Positions 24,813-34,070 of a DNA stretch of 64,000 nucleotides are shown piece by piece. The notes under the pieces were generated by a model. That model worked only from the letters and a program-made list of their open reading frames with translations, had not been told where the DNA came from and made no database searches. Location: assembly GCA_030442055.1 (NCBI GenBank), contig JAUJEB010000001.1:3038001-3102000 (forward strand), written 5' to 3'. This DNA is from Agaribacillus aureus (GTDB lineage: Bacteria; Bacteroidota; Bacteroidia; Cytophagales; Cyclobacteriaceae). The position numbers and the translations under genes were made by a program. How positions within the stretch are numbered: the first letter of the stretch is position 1; each line of letters opens with the position of its first letter.

Positions 24813-25367
24813 CTATTTCCATTTAATATTGCAACCCATGCTGGGAAACTGTTCTGTGCCCACCAATTCACCTCGTGTCATATGATCCAAAGCAGCCCTC
24901 AGGTCTTTACCCGTTAAAGGTTTATCGTTGCCAGGAGTCGAATCATCCAGCCGCCCCCGATAAACCAGCTTGCGATCCTTGTCAAAAGCATAAAAATCAG
25001 GGGTGCAGGCAGCATCGTACGCCCTGGCTACGGCCTGCGATTCATCATATAGATACGGAAATGTAAATCCCAACTTTTCTGCCAGCAATTTCATTTTTCC
25101 CGGAGAATCCTGGGGATAATTTTCAATGTCGTTGGCACTAATGGCTGCAAATTTCACCCCTTTTGGTTGGTAATCCTTAACCACTCTTAACAGTTCTTCC
25201 TGAACATGAATGACATAAGGACAGTGATTACAAATAAACATAATTACCGTTGCTACCTCGGAATCCAGTTCAGATAAGGAAACATTTGCACCGGATACAA
25301 CGTCCGGCAACGAAAAATCCGGGGCTTCGGTGCCAAGCGGCAGCATATTTGAAGGTGTTAGGGCCAT
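24813..25367 (-). CDS. Thioredoxin-fold (AhpC/redoxin-type) protein
   Basis: A 184-aa thioredoxin-fold protein, ATG at 25367. It starts with LGTEAPDFSLPDV, the usual redoxin opening, and has the active-site-like CNHCPYV in the position of the thioredoxin CxxC. Further features are KFAAISAND and a C-terminal PSMGCNIKWK cysteine. No signal peptide is present, so it is probably cytoplasmic. Relatives are annotated as thioredoxin-family or alkyl hydroperoxide reductase-like proteins. No redox partner is encoded next to it. Confidence 0.88.
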   Translation of the reverse strand: MALTPSNMLPLGTEAPDFSLPDVVSGANVSLSELDSEVATVIMFICNHCPYVIHVQEELLRVVKDYQPKGVKFAAISANDIENYPQDSPGKMKLLAEKLGFTFPYLYDESQAVARAYDAACTPDFYAFDKDRKLVYRGRLDDSTPGNDKPLTGKDLRAALDHMTRGELVGTEQFPSMGCNIKWK

Positions 25368-25446
25368 TTTTCTCAATTTAAATTTCTCTACAAATATAAA
25401 GAATATAACCAGAGATTAATGGCGAACTTTTGTGGAATGATTCCGG

Positions 25447-26298
25447 CTAATCAGACATCTTGCGGTCTACCTGCTCCTTTAGAGAAACCGTCCAGTTATA
25501 TAACCAATAAAAAATAGCATAGGCCCCTACCAGTTTCCAAAGGTAAAAGTGATGTTGGGTGATAGGAATTTTTTGAAAATTTATCGCCAGCAATATCCAG
25601 CAAGTCCCTAAAAGGCATAAATGAAATATCGTAGCAGCTGACCTGAGCTGCTTTCTGAAAACTATCAGCCAGGTTATACCTAAAAAAATCAACAACCAAA
25701 TGATAAAGTCAAACCTGGTCACGGGGTTTACTAAGGTTTGCAGGCTACATGCAAATGAGAACATAAGAATATTATGCAAAGATGGCGCATAAATGGCGGT
25801 TTTTCCCTTGATGGAAGGATTCTGCCTGAAGAGCCCGGGCCTGTAATAAATGACAAGTGGCAGCGCTATGAATGCCAGCAATATGGCCCAGTGAACAACG
25901 GTGTTTATCAGTTCAACATTCAGGAAGCCGCTAAGGTCTACAACGCCTTTGAGATTCCCGGCCTGTTCGGCATTTTGTTTACTGGTCAGCAGTTGACCCC
26001 ATCTTATTTCCTGCATGGCCAGAAAATAAAAACATATCGCAATAAACGATATAAAATGCCTTCTCGCCCTGGTAAATATCTTGTCACTTTGATTGTTGAA
26101 AGAAGTCATCATGGCGAATGTGGAGATCATCAATAATATGAAAAAAACACCTATCTCAAATACACCATTTTCACCGGTGATTCTTTCAATAAATTTTTCC
26201 ACCCGCCCGGATTTTACGGATAGCAGCAATGATCCACTAATAAAAAGAACCATCAAAATGTGGAAAACAAGAAAAACACCGTTAGTTCTCCTTAACAT
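25447..26298 (-). CDS. Integral membrane protein of unknown function
   Basis: A 283-aa protein with about eight hydrophobic segments, including FLVFHILMVLFISGSLLL, a long pair near residues 45-65 and 85-100, and several in the C-terminal half. The third loop carries MQEIRWGQLL, a short charged motif likely to matter for function. I recognise no named family. It is a monocistronic unit with a loose distance to both neighbours. Confidence 0.65.
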   Translation of the reverse strand: MLRRTNGVFLVFHILMVLFISGSLLLSVKSGRVEKFIERITGENGVFEIGVFFILLMISTFAMMTSFNNQSDKIFTRARRHFISFIAICFYFLAMQEIRWGQLLTSKQNAEQAGNLKGVVDLSGFLNVELINTVVHWAILLAFIALPLVIYYRPGLFRQNPSIKGKTAIYAPSLHNILMFSFACSLQTLVNPVTRFDFIIWLLIFLGITWLIVFRKQLRSAATIFHLCLLGTCWILLAINFQKIPITQHHFYLWKLVGAYAIFYWLYNWTVSLKEQVDRKMSD

Positions 26299-26473
26299 AA
26301 TTATGCACAGCTTAATTAAGCTTTGGTGTTATCCCTGAAAAAGCAGATAACATGGCATAACAATATTAAATCGTCGATGATAGCTTTTGGCTGGTTTTTC
26401 CGTTCAGTTAGTTGATGCTAACTTTTAGCGGCATTAAATAAAGTATATTATCCCGTTAAAACCTAATACAAAT

Positions 26474-27661
26474 TTACTCTTTTGTCTTATCAGAAGGAAC
26501 ATCAGGATGAGGCTTAGGATTTTGTCCATTTTTTAGCCGCGAGATTTCCTCTCCTTTCCAATGATCAATTTGCTCATTGGCCACCTCGGCCTGGGCTTTT
26601 AGAATCTTTTCTCTCAGCTCATTTTTGACTGATACCTCCTCATCAATATTATTTTCGCTTTGGTTGTTGAAAAGATTGACATTTTCTTTAAGTTGCTGGT
26701 TGAGGTTGTTAATTCTTTCTTTATTATGCACGTGATAGGTATGCTCATGTGACTCCAGCCGGTCATCATAAGGGCCTCTGTCAGAAATTAGCTTGACAAA
26801 AATGGGAGCGGTCTCAATCGCTATGAACAAAAAAATTATAAATAAATTGGCCCAATAAATGGCTTCACTTTTCTTGGTAAGATTACTCAAGGCGTCTATC
26901 CTGGCTGCCATGCCACTTAATCGTTGACGGCCCATAGCGTCTATTTCCGTACCAATGGTGGCATCTATCTCCGTTTTTTCCCGATAGTATTGATCAATCA
27001 ATGCCTGATTTTTTTTGACCAGCTCATTTAATTCCTCATTTGCCCTGTCGGCATCTGCCTTTTTGGCCCGATAAATTGGTCCTAGATTACGACGCATGGA
27101 GCCACCTGTGCCATCAGCTTCCTGCTGCGCAATGGCTGCCAATGCATCTCGCTGTTTGGTTTTTTCAATAATTTCCTGCTTTAATCGATCAATCTGCTGA
27201 TCTAGCTGGACTTTCCCCGATTCAAATCGATTGGCCAATAAATCTTCCTGCTCTTTGAAAACCTTTTGTTCCATCAGGACCAGTTCGGCCGCTATTTCGG
27301 ACTCGAAGATTTTAAGTTCAAGGGGTTTTGAGATAACGACAGCAATTAATATAGCCAATATCAACCGGGGAACAGCCATTAAAAATTCCTTCCAGCGATT
27401 ATCATTTTTTTTCATGCTGGATACAATATACCGGTCAAGATTAAAAATAGTAGCTCCCCACAGCAGGCCAAAGAGTATTGACACCGCCAAGTTATTGAAG
27501 ACCGTATTCAAGGCGTAGGCTGCGGAAACAGCCGCCAGTAATCCGGTGAAAAATATGGTAGCACCTATGCCAATGTATTTATTGGCATCCGAAGGACATC
27601 TTTTCAGGATTTCAATGCTGGAACCGGAACAAACCCAAAAAAAGCGTTGTAAGCCATTCAT
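26474..27661 (-). CDS. DUF4407 membrane protein
   Basis: A 395-aa protein matching DUF4407. The N-terminus FFWVCSGSSIEILKRCPSDA is followed by two close transmembrane helices (about residues 30-75) and a third near 100. A long coiled-coil region, residues 125-235, is rich in Lys, Glu and Gln. A fourth membrane helix (ANLFIIFLFIAIETAPIFVK) lies near 270-290, and the hydrophilic tail has another coiled coil. It is widespread in Bacteroidota with unknown function. The organisation suggests a membrane-anchored scaffold. Confidence 0.85.
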   Translation of the reverse strand: MNGLQRFFWVCSGSSIEILKRCPSDANKYIGIGATIFFTGLLAAVSAAYALNTVFNNLAVSILFGLLWGATIFNLDRYIVSSMKKNDNRWKEFLMAVPRLILAILIAVVISKPLELKIFESEIAAELVLMEQKVFKEQEDLLANRFESGKVQLDQQIDRLKQEIIEKTKQRDALAAIAQQEADGTGGSMRRNLGPIYRAKKADADRANEELNELVKKNQALIDQYYREKTEIDATIGTEIDAMGRQRLSGMAARIDALSNLTKKSEAIYWANLFIIFLFIAIETAPIFVKLISDRGPYDDRLESHEHTYHVHNKERINNLNQQLKENVNLFNNQSENNIDEEVSVKNELREKILKAQAEVANEQIDHWKGEEISRLKNGQNPKPHPDVPSDKTKE

Positions 27662-27742
27662 ATCTGCTATTTTAAGTTTAGAACGATGTCTCGCGCTATA
27701 ACCGTATAAATCAAAATTGTAATTTACCGGACTGATATAAAA

Positions 27743-27765
27743 AAGGCTCCATTTGATGGAGCCTT
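27743..27765 (-). terminator. Intrinsic terminator, minus strand
   Basis: AAGGCTCCA (27743-27751) and TGGAGCCTT (27757-27765) form a perfect 9-bp stem with a 5-nt loop. On the minus strand a run of T residues follows (plus 27737-27744). It terminates the minus-strand gene at 27788-28222. Confidence 0.85.
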
Positions 27766-27787
27766 ACACTTACCCAAAATTTGAAAA

Positions 27788-28222
27788 TTACGTTAGCTTC
27801 TTTTGTAATTTTCGAGCTTTGTCAATCCTACTTTGTAATTGTGAAGTATCAAAATTAAAGTCTTTTTTCTTCCCTACATCAATAGCCTTCAGGTACTGCT
27901 CCATCGCCTTAATAGGCAGCTTGTTTTTCAAATAATAATCCCCCTTTACCTGTAGGTTGTAAGTTGTCTGCTTAACAGACAAGGAGTGGTCCAACCATTT
28001 TGACGCTTCCTTCATATTGATGTTTCTTGCAATACAAATTTCAGCAGATTTTGCATAGGTTTCCCAATCGTCAAGGCTAGCTTTTTCTACAGCGGCCCTG
28101 GCCTTGGAAATGACTTTTTCATTATTGGCATCTGCTGTTGCAGCAGTGGCAACCAAAACACAGACCGCCATTAATAGTGTGAAAATTGATTTGTTGTTGT
28201 GTGATTTTTGTAGCAATTTCAT
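27788..28222 (-). CDS. Exported hypothetical protein, possibly TPR-like
   Basis: A 144-aa protein with an N-terminal signal peptide (about residues 1-32, IFTLLMAVCVLVATAATADA). The mature part is all-helical, with a pattern like tetratricopeptide repeats: WETYAKSAEICIARN, EASKWLDHSLSVKQTTYN and KAMEQYLKAIDVGKKKDF. It would act in the periplasm, perhaps as an interaction module. It forms its own unit, closed by a strong terminator. No partner is suggested by the neighbours. Confidence 0.7.
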   Translation of the reverse strand: MKLLQKSHNNKSIFTLLMAVCVLVATAATADANNEKVISKARAAVEKASLDDWETYAKSAEICIARNINMKEASKWLDHSLSVKQTTYNLQVKGDYYLKNKLPIKAMEQYLKAIDVGKKKDFNFDTSQLQSRIDKARKLQKKLT

Positions 28223-28486
28223 AACCTATTGTTTTGATTTGAAAAATAAATTATACTCAAATCGAAATCCAATGGTATGCCAAAAAAATTATCTTTCTGA
28301 AAATCAGCCACTTAAGGCAATGGCTTGCCAGTCGCTTCCTAAAAAATCGTCCGGTATCATGACAACATTCGGACAGTTACGAACACATTTCAAAAAACAT
28401 AACGAATGACAGCCTTGCTCCGCACCACCTGGCCGCCGGAATTTGTCACGAGAACCAGGTTACTAAAATGAATTTTTAATATCCGG

Positions 28487-29602
28487 TTAATTAATGGCTC
28501 TAAAAATCTTGTGCCAGCGGATTTTGTCGGCAACATTAATCCAGCTTTCATTTTTATCTACAGACCACCAGGTAAAAACAGCCTTTCCAATAATATGGTC
28601 TGAAGGCACAAATCCCCAATACCTGGAATCCAATGAATTATGACGATTGTCGCCCATCATAAAGTAATAGTCCAGCTTAAAGGTATACTCTGTTACTTCC
28701 TGCCCGTCTATATATAATTTTCCATCTGTGATTTCAGCGTCCTCATTGCCTTCATAACTTAGGATCACATCATCATAGATAGGTAGGGTTTCTTCATTGA
28801 TGGTTATTTTATCGCCCCGTCCTGGTATGGCCACTGAACCGAAGAAATCCCTGTTCCAGGGATACCGTGATGATTCCGGAAAAACCTCGGGCTCACTTTG
28901 ACCGGCATTATATTTTTCCTCGGTAACCTTGGTGATAAAACTCATGGATTTTAGTTTTTCTGCAGTTTCATAGTCCGTTTGTACCAGGTATCCATTACGC
29001 GTTTTGTAAAAATCGGTAATATCATGACTGAAAAACACACGATCTTTGACCGGCCCTTTGGTTTCAATCAAAAAACTTGTTTGCATATCGGGCGGCACCG
29101 GGAAGGGTTTGTTGTTTATATAAATTACCTTACCATCAATTTTCAAGCTGTCGCCGGGAATTCCAATGCATCTTTTGATATAAGGTGTTCGTTGATCGGA
29201 GGGAAACTGTAACTCGCCGGGATAATGAAATACGACCACATCATTATTTTTAACCTCTGAAAAGCCCGGTAACCGGAAAACCGGTAGCTGGATCCAGGTC
29301 AGGTAAGATGGGATTTTGGTGCCCCAGATGTAGTTGCTGGTGAGAGGCATTTGCAATGGGGTTTTCGGCGTTTTGGGGCCATAGTGTAATTTGCTGACTA
29401 TTAAGAAATCACCTACCAGCAGCGATTTTTCCATGGAGGAGGTAGGAATTGTATACGGAGTGAATATCAGCCAACGAACAAAAGAAGCAGCAATAACAGC
29501 AAATACTAATGCATCAAGCCATTCCCTGGCAACACTTTTCTTTTTTTTAGGTGTGTCTTCGCTGGCTTCTTTCTCTTTTTTCTTAAGTTTATCCAGAATC
29601 AT
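28487..29602 (-). CDS. lepB: Signal peptidase I
   Basis: A 371-aa type I signal peptidase that cleaves Sec and Tat signal peptides at the outer face of the membrane. The single N-terminal membrane helix lies at about residues 30-48. The catalytic Ser is in PTSSMEKS (residue 56) and the catalytic Lys in TPYIKRCIGIPGD (residue 143). The last conserved box is MMGDNRHNSLDSRYWGFVP. It is longer than E. coli LepB because of an inserted domain between the Lys box and the last box, common in this phylum. A second small unit (M23-like and PadR genes) lies directly upstream. Confidence 0.95.
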   Translation of the reverse strand: MILDKLKKKEKEASEDTPKKKKSVAREWLDALVFAVIAASFVRWLIFTPYTIPTSSMEKSLLVGDFLIVSKLHYGPKTPKTPLQMPLTSNYIWGTKIPSYLTWIQLPVFRLPGFSEVKNNDVVVFHYPGELQFPSDQRTPYIKRCIGIPGDSLKIDGKVIYINNKPFPVPPDMQTSFLIETKGPVKDRVFFSHDITDFYKTRNGYLVQTDYETAEKLKSMSFITKVTEEKYNAGQSEPEVFPESSRYPWNRDFFGSVAIPGRGDKITINEETLPIYDDVILSYEGNEDAEITDGKLYIDGQEVTEYTFKLDYYFMMGDNRHNSLDSRYWGFVPSDHIIGKAVFTWWSVDKNESWINVADKIRWHKIFRAIN

Positions 29603-29618
29603 AATTTAAAAATAATAA

Positions 29619-30302
29619 TTACCAATAATAGCTGCGGGGATCAACCGGAATACCTGAATTCAATATCTTGTAAACAAAGAATACCCGATGCCCTTCTTCC
29701 TCGGAATAAATCTCTCCTAATCTTTCTGCTTTTTCAACATATTGCCCCTTGCTAACATTTACAATTTGCAGATTGGCATAAATTGTTTTATAACCATTTT
29801 TATGCTTAAGAATAATCGTATATTTCGTTTCGCCTGTCTTTGAAGCGGGAATAATTTTCTCCACTTTTCCATTTGCAGTTGCATAAATATCTAATTTACC
29901 GGTAACATCATACAAAAATCCGCTGATATTCTCGCTAAATGATTCGTTAACACCCACCAGGTTTGCCTGATAGGGGCGTTTATTCGGGCGTCCGTTGGCA
30001 TTAACTACCAGCGCTATCAACATCAGTGTGACCACCAACGGCGCGGAAACCCATAGCTGTTTTTTCCTTTTGGCTTTTATTAAGCTGTTGTTTTCCTGCT
30101 GAATGAAGCCTATGCCATTTTCACCAAATCCTTCCACCACCTCGTCCAGGGAAGCCTGGAAATCCAAACCTTCCAACAACTTCTGTTCGACGGCACAGGA
30201 TACGTGGTCCACAATCTCGGCAAGCACATCTTTATTACTTATACCCTTTCTTTGGAGAACGGTCTCTATTAATTCGATTTGTTTTTCTTCCAGCGATCTC
30301 AT
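29619..30302 (-). CDS. Single-pass membrane protein with a degenerate M23/LytM-like domain
   Basis: A 227-aa protein. Residues 1-75 form a helical cytoplasmic module (EIVDHVSCAVEQKLLEGLDF), of the kind seen next to PadR regulators. A transmembrane helix lies at about residues 84-100 and residues 125-227 form a LytM-like domain ending in GIPVDPRSYYW. The catalytic residues are missing: the metal ligands of the HxxxD box are gone, YAHL is YANL, and the HxH site reads GHRVFFVY. It is therefore likely a binding or regulatory protein and not a peptidase. It overlaps the PadR gene by 4 bp. Confidence 0.72.
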   Translation of the reverse strand: MRSLEEKQIELIETVLQRKGISNKDVLAEIVDHVSCAVEQKLLEGLDFQASLDEVVEGFGENGIGFIQQENNSLIKAKRKKQLWVSAPLVVTLMLIALVVNANGRPNKRPYQANLVGVNESFSENISGFLYDVTGKLDIYATANGKVEKIIPASKTGETKYTIILKHKNGYKTIYANLQIVNVSKGQYVEKAERLGEIYSEEEGHRVFFVYKILNSGIPVDPRSYYW

Positions 30303-30640
30303 GACTTAGCCGACAGTTTAGGGGTAATAATTTGTTTCATGGTTTTAAAAAAATCAACCAGCTCATTTACTTTCAACTCGGCACTTGAGCTACCTTTTGT
30401 AGTCAGTGAATAGTATTTGCGCACCCGTTTTCCGATCTTAACTTTTTCAGTTATCAAAAATCCTTCCGCCTCCAGCTTGTGCAGGCTGGGATACAGCGCT
30501 CCTTCGGTCAAAATTATTTTGCCTTCAGTAATTTCCCTGACGTGTTGTGTGATTTCATAACCATACATTTTCTCCTTTTCTGAAAGCAACTTCAATATAA
30601 TGGTTTGTAAAGTACCTTTTATTAATTCTTTATTATACAT
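30299..30640 (-). CDS. PadR-family transcriptional regulator
   Basis: A 113-aa PadR regulator from the ATG at 30640 (a TTG at 30646 is less likely). The HTH region LKLLSEKEKMYGYEITQHV and the loop ILTEGALYPSLHKLEAEGFL match the family, with the wing GKRVRKYYSLTTKG. It overlaps the next gene, a membrane protein with a LytM-like domain, by 4 bp. This gives a regulator-plus-membrane-partner operon similar in logic to the PadR/permease pair at 7.2 kb. The ligand is unknown. Confidence 0.9.
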   Translation of the reverse strand: MYNKELIKGTLQTIILKLLSEKEKMYGYEITQHVREITEGKIILTEGALYPSLHKLEAEGFLITEKVKIGKRVRKYYSLTTKGSSSAELKVNELVDFFKTMKQIITPKLSAKS

Positions 30641-30790
30641 GGACAAATATACCTAAGAAACTTATGTATTAAAATATTATTTAGAAATAAACGAAATGAT
30701 TCAAGAAATGTTTTATCCTCGCCCAAATACAATGGCAAAACCTTCTTCTTTGAATTATTATCTGGTTAGGCAACCTTCTTTGTCATCAGG

Positions 30791-30822
30791 TTTTGCTAAT
30801 GCCATCAAATATCCTATTTTTG
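30791..30822 (+). promoter_or_regulatory. Consensus Bacteroidota promoter of sucD
   Basis: TTTTG (30791-30795), a spacer of 19 bp, then TATTTTTG (30815-30822) match the group consensus exactly. Transcription would start near 30828, leaving a 5' leader of about 17 nt before the ATG at 30845. Confidence 0.75.
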
Positions 30823-30844
30823 TCCAAATTTTAATTTGTCCAAA

Positions 30845-31732
30845 ATGAGTGTTCTAGTAAATAAAGATTCGAAAATAATTGTACAAGGGTTTACCGGCTC
30901 AGAAGGCACTTTTCATGCTGAGCAAATGATAGCATATGGCACCAACGTAGTAGGCGGCGTTACCCCTGGAAAGGGCGGACAAACCCATCTTGGATTACCA
31001 GTATTCAACACTGTTCGCCAGGCTGTGACAGAGGCCAAGGCAGATGTTTCAGTTATTTTCGTGCCTCCGGCATTTGCAGCTGATGCCATCATGGAAGCGG
31101 CTGATGCCGGCATCAAAGTCATTATTACCATCACCGAAGGAATTCCTACCAAAGATATGATCATGGTCAAGGAATACCTCAGCAATAAGGATGTGAGGAT
31201 GGTCGGACCTAACTGTCCAGGTGTAATTACGCCTGATGAAGCCAAGGTTGGTATTATGCCTGGATTTATCCACAGAAAGGGCACCATTGGCATAGTATCC
31301 AGATCAGGCACCTTAACGTACGAGGCAGTAGATCAGATAACCAAAGTTGGCCTGGGACAATCAACCTGTATAGGAATTGGGGGCGATCCGATCATCGGAA
31401 CGACTACCAAGGACGCTGTACAATTACTCATGGAGGACCCGGAAACCGAGGGTATCATTATGATAGGAGAAATTGGAGGCAGCATGGAATCAGAGGCAGC
31501 CCAATGGGTAAAGGAAAATGCCACAAAACCCGTTGTTGGATTTATTGCCGGACAAACAGCCCCTCCGGGACGTAGGATGGGACATGCAGGCGCTATTATT
31601 GGTGGTGCGGATGATACGGCGGAAGCCAAAATGAGAATTATGAAAGAATGTGGTGTTCACGTTGTCGAATCTCCAGCTGACATCGGCGAAACCATGGCAA
31701 GGGTATTAGGCAAAGAGGTAGTAGGTAGCTGA
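30845..31732 (+). CDS. sucD: Succinyl-CoA synthetase (ADP-forming), alpha subunit
   Basis: A 295-aa TCA-cycle enzyme subunit that converts succinyl-CoA to succinate with substrate-level phosphorylation. Conserved features are the CoA-binding [15 protein letters not shown] and [12 protein letters not shown], the VGPNCPGVI loop, and the phosphohistidine in [13 protein letters not shown] used the ATG at 30845; an upstream TTG at 30836 would add three residues. The beta subunit gene sucC is not beside it, a split arrangement common in this phylum. It has its own consensus promoter. Confidence 0.96.
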   Translation: MSVLVNKDSKIIVQGFTGSEGTFHAEQMIAYGTNVVGGVTPGKGGQTHLGLPVFNTVRQAVTEAKADVSVIFVPPAFAADAIMEAADAGIKVIITITEGIPTKDMIMVKEYLSNKDVRMVGPNCPGVITPDEAKVGIMPGFIHRKGTIGIVSRSGTLTYEAVDQITKVGLGQSTCIGIGGDPIIGTTTKDAVQLLMEDPETEGIIMIGEIGGSMESEAAQWVKENATKPVVGFIAGQTAPPGRRMGHAGAIIGGADDTAEAKMRIMKECGVHVVESPADIGETMARVLGKEVVGS

Positions 31733-31737
31733 TGGTG

Positions 31738-31809
31738 GACAATTGATAATTGAAAATGGTTAGCAGATAAGTTTAGTGCTTGGTTATCCATTATCAACTA
31801 TCAATTGTC
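31738..31809. repeat. Imperfect inverted repeat built of heptad units
   Basis: The arms at 31738-31759 and 31788-31809 are each 22 bp and match at 20 positions. Each arm is built of roughly seven-base units of the type GACAATT/GATAATT and their complements. The element occupies nearly all of the space between sucD and the convergent rny gene. It lacks a terminator T tail on the sucD side but could fold into a long hairpin. Confidence 0.6.
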
Positions 31810-31819
31810 AATTAAAAAA

Positions 31820-33385
31820 CTATTTGGCGAAATTAACAGCTCTCATTTCCCTGATTACCGTAATCTTAATCTGCCCGGGGTATTGCATGTCTTTTTCGAT
31901 CTTTTGCGATATATCAAATGACAACATGCCCGCCTGTTCATCTGAAACATTTTCTGCATCTACCAGCACCCTTAATTCCCTTCCGGCCTGAATGGCATAA
32001 CACTTGTTAACACCATCAAAGCCAAGGGCCAGATTTTCCAACTCCTTCAACCGTTTGATATAAGAATCCATCACCTCTCTTCTCGCTCCTGGTCTTGAAC
32101 CGGATATAGCATCACAGGCCTGTACAATTGGCGAGATCAAGTTGGTCATTTCGATTTCATCGTGGTGAGCGCCTACGGCGTTACATACGTCTCCGTGCTC
32201 TTTGTATTTTTTAGCCAATTCCATTCCCAAAATAGCATGTGGCAGTTCCTGCTCCTCGGGCCACACTTTGCCGATATCATGCAACAGTCCCGCTCTTTTG
32301 GCAAGCTTGGCATTCAATCCCAATTCAGCGGCCATGGCCGAACATAATTTAGCTACTTCTTTGGAATGGTGTAGCAAATTTTGGCCATAAGACGACCTGA
32401 ATCGCATCCTCCCTACCAGCTTAATCAGCTCCGGGTGTAATCCATGAATCCCCAGATCAATGACCGTTCTTTCTCCTAACTCAACAATTTCCTCCTCAAT
32501 ATTTTTAGTGGTTTTGGCTACGACTTCTTCTATTCTGGCAGGATGAATCCTGCCATCTGTTACCAGCCGATGCAAAGCCAGCCTGGCAACTTCTCTTCTC
32601 ACCGGATCAAAACCAGATATGATAATTGCTTCCGGTGTATCGTCTACAATAATCTCAACACCGGTAGCAGATTCCAGAGCGCGAATGTTTCGCCCTTCCC
32701 TGCCAATTATTTTTCCTTTGATATCGTCGCTTTCTATGTTAAAAACGGAAACACAGTTTTCTATGGCATGTTCTGTAGCAGTGCGTTGAATGGTTTGGAT
32801 CACGATTTTCTTAGCTTCCTTGGTGGCAGACAATCGCGCCTCTTCCATAATTTCCTTTATGTGAGAAGAAGCTTTTGTTTGCGCCTCCTCCTTCAGTGTT
32901 TCTACGAGTTGGTCTCTGGCTTCGTCCGCGGTAAGGTTGGAAATCTTCTCAAGCATACTGATTTGCTGCTTTTTCACCTTTTCCATTTCCTCCTTTCGCT
33001 TGTTGATGATTTCTATCTGGGCATTCAGGTTTTCTGTGGAACTTTCGAATTCCGCCTCCTTGCGTCTGAGGCCTTCCATTTGCTTGGAAAAGTTCTGCTC
33101 GCGCTGTTTGAGCTTGTTCTCGTTACTAATGATCTGATTTTTTTTCCGGTTGGCTTCTTCTTCAAACTCGGCCTTCAATTTTAAGAATTTCTCTTTGGCC
33201 TCCAGAATTTTATTCTTCTTAATATTTTCAGCGGAAATCTTGGCTTCTTTCATCAATAATTCGGCCTTTTCCGCCACTTTCTTTTCTTCCTGGTTAAAAG
33301 CTTTTTTTAGCAATATGCGTCCAATAACAATTCCAACCAATAATGCTACTACCCCTACGGTCAGGTAAATGATTGTCTCATCCAT
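31820..33385 (-). CDS. rny: Ribonuclease Y
   Basis: A 521-aa membrane-anchored endoribonuclease that begins the decay of many mRNAs. An N-terminal transmembrane helix (about residues 3-25) is followed by a long coiled coil to about residue 200, a KH domain ([19 protein letters not shown]), and an HD domain with [12 protein letters not shown]. Start by ATG at 33385; a TTG at 33394 would add three residues. It is the last gene of a minus-strand unit with zapA, the coiled-coil gene and pheT, a synteny common in this phylum. Confidence 0.96.
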   Translation of the reverse strand: MDETIIYLTVGVVALLVGIVIGRILLKKAFNQEEKKVAEKAELLMKEAKISAENIKKNKILEAKEKFLKLKAEFEEEANRKKNQIISNENKLKQREQNFSKQMEGLRRKEAEFESSTENLNAQIEIINKRKEEMEKVKKQQISMLEKISNLTADEARDQLVETLKEEAQTKASSHIKEIMEEARLSATKEAKKIVIQTIQRTATEHAIENCVSVFNIESDDIKGKIIGREGRNIRALESATGVEIIVDDTPEAIIISGFDPVRREVARLALHRLVTDGRIHPARIEEVVAKTTKNIEEEIVELGERTVIDLGIHGLHPELIKLVGRMRFRSSYGQNLLHHSKEVAKLCSAMAAELGLNAKLAKRAGLLHDIGKVWPEEQELPHAILGMELAKKYKEHGDVCNAVGAHHDEIEMTNLISPIVQACDAISGSRPGARREVMDSYIKRLKELENLALGFDGVNKCYAIQAGRELRVLVDAENVSDEQAGMLSFDISQKIEKDMQYPGQIKITVIREMRAVNFAK

Positions 33386-33478
33386 GCGTATCAATTTAAG
33401 TTTACACTAATAAACCAGCCGGCAGGATGAGTTAGACTAAGTATTGCAAAGTGGATTTAGGGGGAAGGAGTGAAATGT

Positions 33479-33763
33479 TTATAAAGTTCTGGAAATCAAG
33501 TCATTAAGGCTTTTAATCTTATTTACCACGTTCTCGTCTACACTATTATTATTTTCCTCTATCTGTAATTTTTCTATTAGACAATCAAAAGCTACCATTG
33601 CTAACAGATCTTGTTTATCATCTATTCCAAATTGATCTCTATAAGTTTTAATTTTCTCGTTGATGACTTTACCAGCCATTCTTATCCTCGCCTCGTCACT
33701 TGGGTGTACCTTCATGGGATACTCCCTATCCCCAATTTTAATTCTAATTGAAAGCTCCGTCAT
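33479..33763 (-). CDS. zapA: Cell division protein ZapA
   Basis: A 94-aa ZapA-like protein, which binds FtsZ and promotes bundling at the division site. The segment LSIRIKIGDREYPMKVHPSD and the C-terminal helix DLLAMVAFDCLIEKLQIEE are typical. I used the ATG at 33763 because the protein then starts MTELSIRI, as is usual; an ATG at 33781 adds six residues and overlaps the preceding gene by 8 bp. The upstream coiled-coil gene is likely its functional partner. Confidence 0.88.
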   Translation of the reverse strand: MTELSIRIKIGDREYPMKVHPSDEARIRMAGKVINEKIKTYRDQFGIDDKQDLLAMVAFDCLIEKLQIEENNNSVDENVVNKIKSLNDLISRTL

Positions 33764-33773
33764 AGGAGAACAT

Positions 33774-34070
33774 CTATTCACTCAAATGAGCGATGCATTT
33801 ATCAATTTCTTTAATATAGTTATTTATCATTTGCTTCAACTCAGCAGTATCCTCATTCTCAACTGCCATGCTTCCTACAAGTTTACTAATTTTAATCTTA
33901 TTTTGAAAATTATTTAAATGATCGTCCTTAGACCTTACAGAAACCTTGAGTTGATTGTTTTCATCCTTAAGAAATTGAATTTCATCTTTGAGCGCCTTGT
34001 GTTCGCTTAACAAAAGTTTTACTCTTCTTTCCAGTGCCTGGAATTCTGAATTTAATATTTCGCGGTTCAT
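33774..34070 (-). CDS. Short coiled-coil protein, ZapB-like partner of ZapA
   Basis: A 98-aa protein that is almost wholly coiled coil, with heptads in LERRVKLLLSEHKALKDEI and FLKDENNQLKVSVRSKDD. It has no enzymatic motif. It starts immediately after the pheT stop codon and ends 10 bp before the zapA start used here. The position between pheT and zapA, and the structure, suggest a division-ring protein of ZapB type. Sequence similarity to ZapB itself is not claimed. Confidence 0.75.
   Translation of the reverse strand: MNREILNSEFQALERRVKLLLSEHKALKDEIQFLKDENNQLKVSVRSKDDHLNNFQNKIKISKLVGSMAVENEDTAELKQMINNYIKEIDKCIAHLSE

Noticed and set aside
28104-28409. 101-codon frame antisense to the exported TPR-like protein
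   Set aside because: Most of it lies opposite a coding region with signal peptide and terminator. The part past 28222 shows no recognisable protein.
33395-33478. Possible 6S RNA between zapA and rny, where some Bacteroidota have ssrS
   Set aside because: The gap is only 84 nt, shorter than 6S RNA, and no long internal-bubble hairpin was seen.
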